DNA from: Oikopleura dioica
Lineage: Eukaryota > Chordata > Appendicularia > Copelata > Oikopleuridae
Length of the DNA: 64,000 bases
Assembly: GCA_907165135.1 (NCBI GenBank)
Contig: OU015568.1
Location: forward strand, 16,069,208 to 16,133,207
Direction of reading: 5' to 3'
In this document: positions 46,613-57,000 of the stretch, in pieces
How the letters are laid out: every line of letters begins with the position of its first letter
Numbering within the stretch: position 1 is the first letter of the stretch
Notes under the pieces: generated by a model
The model's input: the letters and a program-made list of their open reading frames with translations, nothing else
Told to the model about the DNA's origin: nothing
Databases searched by the model: none
Translations under genes and position numbers: made by a program

Positions 46613-46616
46613 CAAT

Positions 46617-47001
46617 CTAGCGGGGTTGCTGGATGATGCGATTTGTCTGCATGATTCCATGAGGCTTCTGCTTCGAAGGCTGAAATTTTCGATAGTCATA
46701 AAGGCAAGGGATACGGAGGTTACCATGGGCTTGTGTTGCATGTGCTTCATCGCGGAAGTTGGAAAATCCTGCTTTTGGTCTTGAACGGCGCCGGAAATCA
46801 CCCAGGTCGGGTTGAGTTCAACTCCGGACACGGTGGAAGCGGTCGGCTCGCAGGTTTCCCCGGAGCTTTTTCGACTTTTTCCTTAATTAATTAATCAACT
46901 GGCTAATGATCACTGAGCTAGTTACCTGGGATTCGCTTTCCACCGACAGTTTGCGCCCTGGCGTGGCCAGCAATTTGCTCGTTCTCGGCAAAATTGCTCA
47001 T
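46617..47001 (-). CDS. DAP: Death-associated protein 1 homologue, three small exons
   Basis: DAP1 is a small, mostly disordered regulator of autophagy and apoptosis. Exon 1 starts MSNFAENEQIAG (47001; an in-frame ATG at 47013 would add MKLK) and contains AQTVGGKRIP, matching the family's KAGGMRIV. A GT-AG intron ending TTAATTAAG joins to exon 2, which carries NPTWVISGAVQDQKQDFP and KHMQHKP, matching PTVFISGVIARGDKDFP and AHQKPH. A second GT-AG intron leads to PSKQKPHGIMQTN and the C-terminus IIQQPR, matching HIQQPRK, with TAG at 46617-46619. About 95 residues, the usual family size. Because the exons are tiny, no single open frame reveals it. Motifs come from my memory of the family. Confidence 0.85.
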
Positions 47002-47013
47002 TTTCAACTTCAT

Positions 47014-48766
47014 AAAAATTGCTTTCTCTAAAGTTTGGATTCTTTTCGAATGAAAACAAACGGGCGCGTTTGAAGATCGCAGTTGAAGATCTCTCAATCG
47101 CTGAACTCGCTATTCGCCGCTATTTTCGAGTTCAGCAACAAAAATTGACTCTACTCAATTCTGAATTGAATGGAAGAAAAGGGCGCATGGCTAGCGCGTG
47201 CTTCGATAAAAATCGAAGAAAAAATCGGTTTATCGAACGTCTGCCGTAATGCTACTAACCTGGGCTCGGCAACCTGTGTAGAAAAACTGAGTCAGGTTTT
47301 GAAAAGCTTAAATGAAAAGCCGCGTAGCTGCTTTCTCAAAAACGAAGCCGCGTAGCGGCTTCGCAACATCACCATTTCAGGCTATTTTTAACAACTGGCG
47401 AAGCCGCTTCGCGGCTTCGTTTTTTGAACAAGCCGCTACTCGGCATTTCAAAGCCTGACTCAGTTTTTCTACACAGGTTGCCGAGCCCAGTTACTAACCA
47501 TTACTGATAATTATTGTGGCATCGTAACACAAATTCACGGGGAATGGCAACGATGCAAAATATTTCAAACTTTTAAAGAGCGTTTTCGATTGAGAATTCT
47601 CAGTTTTGTCTAGCCAGCTGAAACTCATCGTAGCCTAAGTTATGGCAAATTTGCACGTTTTTCGCGATAATCGTAAGTCGCGTCGTATTCGGACCTAATT
47701 ATCCTCTTCTTCTTAGAATAATTTTCTCATCTGCCGTCGTTTTAGAAGAGTGCTTGCGCTAGTGTAACAAGTTCAAATTCTATCCATTTTTTGTGAAATC
47801 ATTCGGTTCTCATAAGCTGTTCCACCATTATGCACGTGTTTTTTAGAGACGCATTCACTTCGTTTTTTCTGATAGAGGCACTTTTTCAGGCCACCTGGGC
47901 GTCTCTTTCAAGGGTGCAAAAATTTTAAGTTTTCAAGAAATACCAACCCTTTTTTTTAAGAAAAAATGATCATCACGGAATTCAAAAGAAATGATATATT
48001 TGATAGAAATCGTCACGTGATCGATGTATTCTTCAAATGATCGTAGAAATCGACTCATGATGGCTGGTAATTGTAGGCGCGTATGTCCGGTAGCACTCTT
48101 GCCGATTTTTCCGAAATTACGAAAATGATGAAAATGATGCGCCATAAGGCGGGAATGCCTTCATTTACGCCCCCCCCCGTGACCTTCCACTTACGAGGCG
48201 CCGAAATCAATTACGAGACTCACACTTAAACTACTTTGTATCTCTCGTTTTTTTCCTAACCAAAAAGTACACGTCATAATTTGATAAAGTTTATTTACAA
48301 GCAGGTGTCTTATAAAAGTTGTTAAAAATTTACAAAATATTTGAACAGGCTAAAAGGATCTGATGAGTCCAGGAAAAACGGCCAGAAAAGCGTCACTTTC
48401 ACAGGGATGAAAATCAGTTGAAGAACTACAGTCAGAATTAGGGTTAGGGTTAGGCCTTAACCGTTAGGGTAAGGCAATTTCAGGGCGAGAAATTTGGTCA
48501 TTTTCGGTTGGGAAATCTCGAAATTACCATTTTTTACCCAGAAAATTGCTAAATTGCCATTTTTCTGGCATTTTTAACAAAGGCCAAATGCCAAAAAATG
48601 ATAAAAAATGCCAGAAAAAATGGCAATCTGGCAATTTTTTGGGTAAAAATGGCAATTTCGAAGTTTCCCGACCGAAAAAACACCTAAATTGTCGGTGCTG
48701 ACTGTATTTCTAAATAACATACTGTAATTCACATAATGATTTTTTGAATGATTTTCAAATCGAATT
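47014..48766. other. Intergenic region with one MITE and low-complexity DNA
   Basis: Contains the MITE at 47260-47490, a telomere-like tract at about 48438-48456 and mirrored ATTGCCATTTTT/AAAAATGGCAAT repeats at about 48530-48665. No gene is supported. Confidence 0.5.
47260..47490. mobile_element. Well-preserved MITE of the GCGGCTTC-hairpin family (231 bp)
   Basis: Inverted ends CTGGGCTCGGCAACCTGTGT and ACACAGGTTGCCGAGCCCAG. Flanks CTACTAAC (47252-47259) and TTACTAAC (47491-47498) match at 7 of 8 bases, as expected for an aged 8-bp duplication. The interior carries several GAAGCCGC-type hairpins. Best type copy for the family. Confidence 0.88.
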
Positions 48767-50690
48767 TCATCCCTTTCCTAGCGACAAATTCACAAGCTCG
48801 AGTATTTCATCCACCAAATCCACGACAATCAAAACGCTGTCGAAAATAAAATAGGTCCAAAAACTTGCATCAAAATCAATGTCAAGCAAATGAGTCGTTT
48901 CCTTCATCAAAATTCTTGCTTCTCTCTGCAAGAGCTCGATCCATTCTCGAAGATTTCTGGTGATTGCCGTGATGAAGGAAAATTTAAACGGCCGGTTGGT
49001 GAAAATGTTGATCCAGGTGAGGACGTCTTTTGCCATTTTTCTGAGAATCGAGGACATTTGGAATGAAAAATTGCCAAGAATTGTGAAAATTCCAGAAGAA
49101 AAGCCAGTGTATTGAAATATAAACTCGTCCGCGAGCGGTCTTTTTTTGGTTCGAATTTCGAAAGAGAGATTATTTGAAATTTTATGAGAGCTAGAATTTC
49201 GTAAGATGAAGGATAAAACGTGTTTATGAAATATTTTGACGGGCGCAGAGGTTTGAAGGGGATTATTGTGGAACCACGTGACCTGCTTTGATAAACAATC
49301 CAAGGGTAGAGCAAATCCTCCCAGTCGTGTAGAAACCATTCGATGAAGAATTCCAATTCTCTGATCAAAAATACCATGTCCTGAAAAATGTAAGAGTTGA
49401 TTTTGAAAGAGACGTACCATCGAAAACACGTGTAATATTTCCAAATTGACGGATTTGGAGAGCTCAATCCACGTCGGGTACAAATCCATCACTGACTCGA
49501 TGAGATAAAGCGGCTTAAAGAAACACCCTTCGAGAAAGATTGTGATTTGAGAAGCCTTCGTCGCGTATTTTCGAACATTGTTGTCGAACTTTTCCAGCGA
49601 CGGGGGTCCGCCGAAGATCGGCAAGCTCTCTAGCTTCGGAATTGGAAATTCTCTGTCCTGGGCTCGGCAACCTATGGAGAAAACCTGAGTCAGGGTCTGA
49701 ATGAGCTAAGATGAAAAGCCGCGTAGCGGCTTTTTAAATTACGAAGCCGCAATTTTATAATAGATCGAAATGGTAAGTTGGTATTTAAAAAAGCCGCTAT
49801 GCGGCTTTTCATCTTAGCTCTTTCAGACCCTGACTCAGGTTCTCTGCACAGGTTGCCGAGCCCATTCTCTGTTAACAACTGTTATTTCCACGGCGATATT
49901 TCTATTTATTATCGCTAGAAAAAGCAGTTGAAAGTAATTCATTCATCGGCAATTCTGAAAATATCGCGAAGCAGAGTCAAATCATTCCTTCGTCGTTTTG
50001 GCAGCCACACCTTGCCTCTCAAATATCGGACTCTCTTTATTAATAATCATGAATGACAAAGCAAGGATCTTGAAAATTTACGAATTTATTTGAATTTGAG
50101 ATCAAAGATGCCTTCTTAGCTTTTCTAAGTGATTTTTTCTTAATTTTCATAATCTTTTTTTCATGACGAAAAAAGTTTAACAATTCTTGGTCTGAAATCG
50201 CGTAAACTAGACGACGTAGAAAGTGTCATTTTTAAGATTTCGCCTTGATCGTGTCTTAACTTGAATTAGCTCCGGGTCACTGAAGGAAACTTATTTCTAA
50301 GTCGGGCAGAGATTGACCCCAACTGATGCAAACGCCGCGGCGGAAATAGACGGTCTTTTCGAAACATTGCTTTTTGTAGAAAAAACGAAGCTTACTGTAA
50401 TTCGAGGAGTACGTGTCCGGAAAGGCAGGGACGATTTGTACGCAGATAGAAGGGCGATCGATTATTGGGGCTAGCTTTCCTGATGGAACTTTGATGAAAA
50501 TGACCTTCCGCATTTCCAACAGAGAGAAAAAGAGGGACAAACGTACCAGTTTTCGGTTCTTCCTGGAATTTCCACCTTTTTTTTTTGAATGACGCTCCGC
50601 AGACTTTCCATCTTTATTGTGAATTTTTATGGTCATAAATTTAGATAATTGGACAGAAGCTGATTTTGACCGCAATTGACTTTCCCAAAA
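48767..50690 (-). CDS. Uncharacterised multi-exon protein with amphipathic helical C-terminus
   Basis: Not recognised. The upstream exon (from about 50690, start unclear) is basic (KSAERHSKKKGGNSRKNRK). A GT-AG intron then leads to a beta-rich part (VIFIKVPSGKLAPIIDRPSI, SNYSKLRFFYKKQ) reminiscent of a C2-like fold. The donor CA|GTGACC near 50277 joins in phase to REFPIPKLESLPIFGG (about 49645 down). Further exons include SVNLEILHVFSM, then, after a 37-nt intron, FLIRELEFFIEWFLHDWEDL. The helical C-terminus (LREWIELLQREARILMKETT, VDLVDEILELVNLSLGKG) ends TAA at 48767. A MITE (49657-49864) sits at the splice acceptor near 49650. The exon order in the middle (49100-49300) is not fully resolved. 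Confidence 0.45.
49657..49864. mobile_element. MITE that duplicated a splice acceptor
   Basis: Ends CCTGGGCTCGGCAACC and GGTTGCCGAGCCCA; TTCTCTGT flanks exactly at 49649-49656 and 49865-49872. On the minus strand the duplicated bases read ACAGAGAA, which includes the AG of the gene's acceptor, so each side of the element now has one. Confidence 0.88.
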
Positions 50691-50841
50691 GACTTTTTAA
50701 CGATGTGTTTTATGATATTCGATCATGGTTATGCTTGGGCGTGCTCCTGAATGATGACGTTTCTCTCCAATTGTCCTCCTTTTGACAATTCACAGAAGCT
50801 CAAACGCACTTTTATTTGTAGTTTTCAAGAAAGAGAAAAAG

Positions 50842-53698
50842 ATGAAGATTCTTGTTGGGTCCCTTCTTGGGATAGCAATAGGGGAATCAGAGCCGGCATG
50901 TCTGCCAAACTCGAGTTACAATGAATGTGGCACTGCTTGCCCGAGTGTCTGTGGAATCCCAGATGCAGATTTTTGTATAGAAGTCTGTGTCCCTGGGTGC
51001 TTTGTGAGTGTTATTTCGACAGTTGGCGATATTTAATGAGGTTCTAGTGTGATCGTGGGTTTATCCTCGATGAAAAAGACGGAGTTTGCATTTCTGAAGA
51101 TGACTGTAACACGAATGGAACAGTCACCATTCCTCCACTTCCGGAGGAATGTCCAGGAGACCAGGTTTTTCAGACATCATGTTGCTCGACTCAGGGATGT
51201 TCCGAAGACTTTCCCGTTCTTTGCCACAGTATCCTCCCGGGAGGAACTTGCCCGCGAATGTGCGTCTGTCCAGATGACAAGCTTTGGGATGATAAGAACC
51301 AAATCTGCGTGGAAGAGTCTGAGTGCCCTAAAGAATGCCCGCCCGGACTTGAAATGAAAAAAGCTTGCTGCTCTCAACAAACATGTGACAACGATCCTGT
51401 TTTGTGCCTTGATCTCCGTAATCAATAATGAAATTTTAATGAAGCAAAATTAATTCAGCTCCTGGAGGCGAATGCCCCGAAATGTGTACTTGCCCGGATC
51501 AAAGTCAAACCTACGACAAAGAGTCTCAAACCTGCGTCTCCCGAGATGAGTGCCCAAAAACCTGCGGTGAAAATGAAGACTGGAACGATTGTGGAACTGC
51601 CTGTCCACCCGTCTGTGGCGAGCCAGCGCCAGCTTTTTGCATTGAAATGTGCATTTCCGGTAATTTGATGATTTTGATTCTCTTTATCTTCTATCATTAA
51701 TCAAAAGAAAATAATCTGTCAAAATTTAATCTGAACGACGTTGATAAATGAGTAAATAATCGCCTAAAATTTTAATTTTCAAATTTAATTAATGCATCTT
51801 CCGAATCTAAAATAAATGCTGCTGATAGGATGTGAATGCGAAAAAGGCTTCATCAGGGATGGCAAAGGCGGCAACTGTATTCCAGAAGATAGTTGTCCAG
51901 CGGAAAGTGAACAGTCCTGCCCAAATAACGAGCATTTCGTCGACTGCGTCGAAGAGTGCGGTCCTCAGTGTTCCTTTCCTCGGCCCGTTTGCGATCAGCG
52001 CCCTCCCGGTGTTCCGTGCGATGGTGGCTGTACTTGCGATGATGGATTTTTGAGAGACGAGGCCGGAAACTGCCAGTCAGAAGACAAATGCCCGAGTGAG
52101 ATTTGCCCTGAAAACGAGGTCTGGTCACCTTGTGATAGAACTTGCGAGGATACTTGTGAAAACCCGGATTTTTCGAAAGTTTGCAGGCCAATTGCTTGTG
52201 GAAAAGCTATGTGCACATGCGCTTATGGCTATGCGAGGAACGAGGGTGGACTTTGTATTTCAAAGAAGGTACTAAAGCTTCTTTATTCAGTTGTTGAAAA
52301 TATTCTTCAAAGAAATGCGCCGCGTTAGCTGAGGAACAAGAAATGCTCGACTTTGAGGGAGAGGAATTCCCAGGTCTTGAAGAGTCGAAAAAATGTGATC
52401 CCTCAACTCTTCCCTTTGCCTCCCGCTACAACTTCAAAAAGAAACCAGTGAAGCCTGGCAAGAACATCAAACTGACATGCAAAGACGCGAAAAAGAACCC
52501 GAAAAAGACGAAATTCGTGAAATGCAAAGTCGCCAAAGATGAAAGCGGAAATAAACTTGGAGCGTATTTTGCGCTCAATGGCGATGTCCATGAATTTTAT
52601 GATGATTGCCCGGCTGGTTGCTCCTTAGGTCAGTTTTTCAATGACCAAATGTTTGTTTAAGGGTAATGGTATACATCGGCGCGGCGCTGCTCGCTCGATC
52701 TGCGCTCCGCCAGAACCTATTTCTCACGAGGCCGTAAAATCTGAACGGATAAAGATTTTTCAAAATTTAAAAAGATTCTGAATTATCAAAGTCACTTCTT
52801 TTAACACAGCAAAACTGATAATGATTGTCAAAGAGGTACTATCTGAAAATTGCCAGTTTCCTTCAAATGACATTTTCTTCGACATTACTCATCCAAAATT
52901 TTTGAAAATTAGACTGTCTTGTAGAGAATCGTCAGCTCCTGTTTTTCAGATTTTTGTTTTAAGCTCTTCGGATTTTAATATGCGATCTTGAAGTCAGCGC
53001 TGTGAGGTCGTGGCGTGAGAAATAGACAGCGGAGAGGCGCGAGAAGAAGTAGCGCTCTTTACAAATTGCGATTTAAAATTAATGAAAGCCTTAAACAAAA
53101 ATCTGAAAAACAGGATTTGTAGAGCTGACGATTCTCTACAAGACAGTCTAATTTTCAAAAATTTTGGATGAGTAATGTCGAAGAAAATGTCATTTGAAGG
53201 AAACTGGCAATTTTCAGATAGTTCCTCTTTGACAATCATTACGATTTTTGCTGTGTTTATAGAAGTGACTTTGATTATTCAGAATCTTTTGAAATTAAAA
53301 AAATCTTTATCCGTTCAGATTTTACGGCCCCGTGAGAAATAGGTTCTGGCGGAGCGCGGATCGAGCGAGCAGCGCCGCGCCGATGTATACCATTACCCTT
53401 AATATTTTTAGATCAAAAAGAGTCGTTGATCTTTTTGGCACCAGTTTGGAAACAAATTGCGACGAGTTCGGCCCAGGTACTGCTTCTTTTAGACGACCAG
53501 AAGTCCAGCGTATTTTCAGAGAGCAAGTGCAAGTTCTCTTGCATCTCAGGAAACGGAGACCGAATTGGGCCAAAGAACGCTGTCAAATGCGTTTGCAAAA
53601 CGAAGAAAGGAAAAAGAGTTTGCGCATGGAAATTCAAAAAGAACGATGATTTCATCAAAGCGCAACTTGGAAATGATCCATCAAAGAAATGCGTTTGA
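50842..53698 (+). CDS. Secreted multi-domain TIL (trypsin-inhibitor-like) protein
   Basis: Extracellular protein with about five TIL-type domains, a fold typical of serine-protease inhibitors and mucin-like assemblies. A signal peptide (MKILVGSLLGIAIG) starts at 50842. Cys-rich modules follow with the pattern NECGTACPSVC, CxCxxGxxxD, CVSRDECP: about 50900-51100, 51130-51340, 51465-51660, 51830-52090 and 52100-52260, in separate exons with short introns. The later part is Lys-rich (KCDPSTLPFASRYNF, KPGKNIKLTCKDAKK) with Cys pairs resembling a sushi-type domain. The final exon from about 53412 (CKFSCISGNGDR, VCKTKKGKRVCAW) ends KKCV at 53698. The last intron holds a 746-bp foldback element. Target protease unknown; a structural role is equally possible. 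Confidence 0.78.
52657..53402. mobile_element. 746-bp foldback element with TTAA duplication
   Basis: TTAAGGGTAATGGTATACAT (52657) and its complement ending TTAA at 53402 begin arms of roughly 310 bp that are nearly perfect inverted copies, separated by a short centre at about 52970-53090. Excision would leave an ordinary TTAA-containing intron (GTCAGTTTTTC to TTTTTAG) of about 45 nt in the TIL gene. No ORF of its own. Confidence 0.9.
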
Positions 53699-53809
53699 TT
53701 TTCTCAATTCTGTTGTTCGTTATTCGCAAAAATAAACTTGTATTCTCGCAAAAGACTTTTAAAAGAGCTGTTTACTTGTCTGACACGAACATTGCAACTT
53801 ATCTCAATT

Positions 53810-53935
53810 AATGTAATAGTGATGCCTTCATTGCAATTGGAAAGTACGATGAAGAAAACGGCAATTGCAACTGCAATTTGTGTGCAACGTGCGAGAGGTG
53901 GTGGGACAGTCCGCCCTAAACTGAATAAACACTTT
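53810..53935 (+). other. Exon-like segment upstream of kinase-like copy A
   Basis: After an AATAG acceptor, the frame reads SDAFIAIGKYDEENGN and CERWWDSPP before TAA. A matching segment lies before copy B at about 60518-60620. The pair is part of the duplicated unit; it may be the last exon of an upstream gene or a 5' exon. Confidence 0.45.
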
Positions 53936-54003
53936 TGTTCGGAAGATTTCATAGCGTTTTTACGGAGGATTTGTTCTGAGACGTAACATATTTCATTAAA
54001 AAA

Positions 54004-57000
54004 ATGCAAGTTTCAACGCATCCAAAAGGATTAACAAGAGAAGCTGTTGCGAAATGGCTGGAAGATTTTAAAAAGAAATTGAAAAGAACGACGAGCAGAG
54101 ATGATTTGGATAGACTGATTTTGTCGGTGGAGAGATACGATTTTAAATTAGATTTTCATGCTAACTGGGAGGCGGTTATTTTTAAAAATGGAAAAGGAAA
54201 AGTTCTTGGTAGACAGACTTGGTTGTCAGAAGAATGGGAAATAACTTCATTTCAAAAAATGATCCTCGACAAAAATCCGCAACTCGAAGGTCGAATAATT
54301 AAACGCTCAGAACTAATAGAGGAAACCGGACAATGGATTATCGACGAATTTCTTCAGCAAAATTTAATTTCAGCCGGAGGAGAAGCGATTGTTCTTGAAG
54401 ACAAATTTGGAGAATTGGAAGGGGCCGTTCGGGTTCAGGTTTTTGATTCGGCGCTTTTTACGGGGAAAACTGAAGAAATGGAATATGAAATTAATCTTTC
54501 GGAAGGTATTTTTTATTTTTTAAAATACAGTCGTTACGCACGGTTAGCGGACATTATAAACAAACGGACATTATAAACAAACGGACATTATAAACAAAAC
54601 GGACATTATAAACATTTTTTAATTTATGAAAATCAGAACGGACATTATAAACAAAACGGACATTATAAACAAACGGACATTATAAACAAAATAAAAAATG
54701 TTTATAATGTCTGTTTGTTTATAATGTCCGTTTTGTTTATAATGTCCGTTGTAACTTTCAGAAATTCAAGAAATGTTTATAATGTCCCTTTTGTTTATAA
54801 TGTCCGTTTCGGAATTCCATTGGAATCGTTACAAAGGATAAACTATACACATTTAAAGTGACCCTCCCTGGAGAAAACTTTTTCGAAATAAGAATCGAAA
54901 AAATTTAACCTATGATAAAATTTTTGATTAAGAAAGTCTACCCCTTCTAACGCAATGATTTTGCTACTTAAAAATGCAAGTCTACTCGAGGATTTGCTGT
55001 CAGATTGGTGATTCGCGCCTGTCAGAAGGTGAATTTATTCACAGATTCCTGTGCCCCTAACCACGGGGCTACGCCCCTTAGGTCCTAAAATGCCGGGGTC
55101 TAGTCTATGGTTACTTAGGGTTACCTTCGGTATCCCTAACTAACCCTAGCCTATCCCCCTCGGGTGAGTTAGTTCTGTCATTTTGCCCAGTGCCCCTAAC
55201 ACTAACCTCAAATTATAGATAGTACATATTGCTAAAATGATAAAATATATACTATCTATAAATTATAGATAGTACATATTGCAACAAATGGGCGAAAATT
55301 TCTAAGCTTTCGAAAGACTCCTTATATGGCTTATTAAGATGACAATAAAAAACCGAAAAAAATCGGATTTTCATGCTAGCTAAGTACAATTAATATGCAT
55401 TTTTGCAATTTTTGAAGGCCAAAATCTCGGGGATAGATGTTCGTAAGGGGGTCATGTGACACATCAAAATGATCCTCAGAAAACTGGGAATCTTAAAATG
55501 TCAAACATAGACCCTTATCAAAGAGTTGAAAAAACAGGCGGTATCCCTTAAGTGTGTATAGTTTATCCTTTGTAACGATTCCAATGAAATTCCGAAATTG
55601 CAAACGGACATTATAAACAAAAGGGACATTATAAACATTTCTTGAATTTCTGAAAGTTACAACGGACATTATAAACAAAACGGACATTATAAACAAACAG
55701 ACATTATAAACATTTTTTATTTTGTTTATAATGTCCGTTTGTTTATAATGTCCGTTTTGTTTATAATGTCCGTTCTGATTTTCATAAATTAAAAAATGTT
55801 TATAATGTCCGTTTTGTTTATAATGTCCGTTTGTTTATAATGTCCGTTTGTTTATAATGTCCGCTAACCGTTACGCACAATTCCGGACACTTTTTTTTTC
55901 AGCAAAAAGGGCCAAATGTCCGGAATTGTGCGGATTCTAGATGGAAAAAATTTTTGTTTTCAAAATGCTTGTTTTTTATTCAAAACGTAAAATATCGAGA
56001 AAAAAGCAGAAGCCAGAAAAGCCGAAGAAACAAGCAAGCATTCTTAGTTTTTTTGCAAGAAAATGATCAAGTAAAATAAATTTCAGTTAATGTTTCTCCT
56101 TGGATTTTATTGTGACATGTTTCGATCTTTGTTAGATCATTTTCAAACTAAAGAACAGCTACAGTAAGTCACAAATAATAGGGAGGGGCTCGAAACAATT
56201 CTGCATGCAGAACTATTCTGCAAAAAAAAGAACTATTCTGCAAAAAATGGAACTATTCTGCGTTTCGCACAACTATTCTGCCGAGTGCAGAACTATTCTC
56301 AAAATGTAGAACTATTCTGCAAAATACAGAACTATTCTGCACGAAAGCAGAACTATTCTTTATATCCAGAACTATTCTGCAATATAAAGAACTATTCTGC
56401 ATTTCGTGAATATAGCACGCGACAGGCCTTCGGCCCTTACGCGCGCATTTTCTGGTAGGAAACTCATTGGGTTGGCAGGGGCAGTCTTTCTCTACCGCTG
56501 GGACTCCAATCTTTCGGAAATTTGAGTCTTTTTGGTGTTTATTTGTGCTTATATCCGTTTTGGCGGATGCAGAACTATTCTCCGGAAAATGCAGAACTAT
56601 TCTGCATGCAGAATTATTTCGATCGAATAAGGGCGAGATTTGATCGAAACAATTCTGCATTTTGCAGAACTATTCTGCATGCAGAATTGTTTCGATCGTT
56701 TCCCAAATAATAGGAGAAAAGAATACCTTTGAGTTGTTATGAATTTTAAATAGGAAAAACGCAATTGAACAGAAAAAGCGAGGTGCAGTTGTTTTTGAGA
56801 TGGAGCAGCTCCTCGCTTTTTCTGTTCAGTTGCGTTTTTCGTAAATTCATAACGACTCAAGGGTATTCTTTTCTCCTACTACTTGTGACTTACTGTAGCT
56901 GTTCTTTAGTTTGAAAATGACTCTAACAAAGATCGAAACATGTCACAATAAAATCCAAAGAGAAACATTCAATCTTGGTCAACTTATACGATATAAATTT

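Larger units (their letters stand above)
42278..46616. other. Gene-poor region with clustered MITEs
   Basis: MITE copies lie at about 42421-42615, 42893-43105, 43645-43790, 43785-43997, 43998-44120 and 46478-46612. A frame near 44100-44325 (minus) looks like a signal peptide but starts with GTG and has no other support. About 44998-45065 (minus) carries a coding-like tail shared with 60210-60275. The remainder shows nothing I can name. Confidence 0.5.

Noticed and set aside
56253-56660. Repetitive open frames with CRIVLHFENSSA-type repeats
   Set aside because: They come from the GAACTATTCTGC repeats; composition follows the repeat, not protein constraint.
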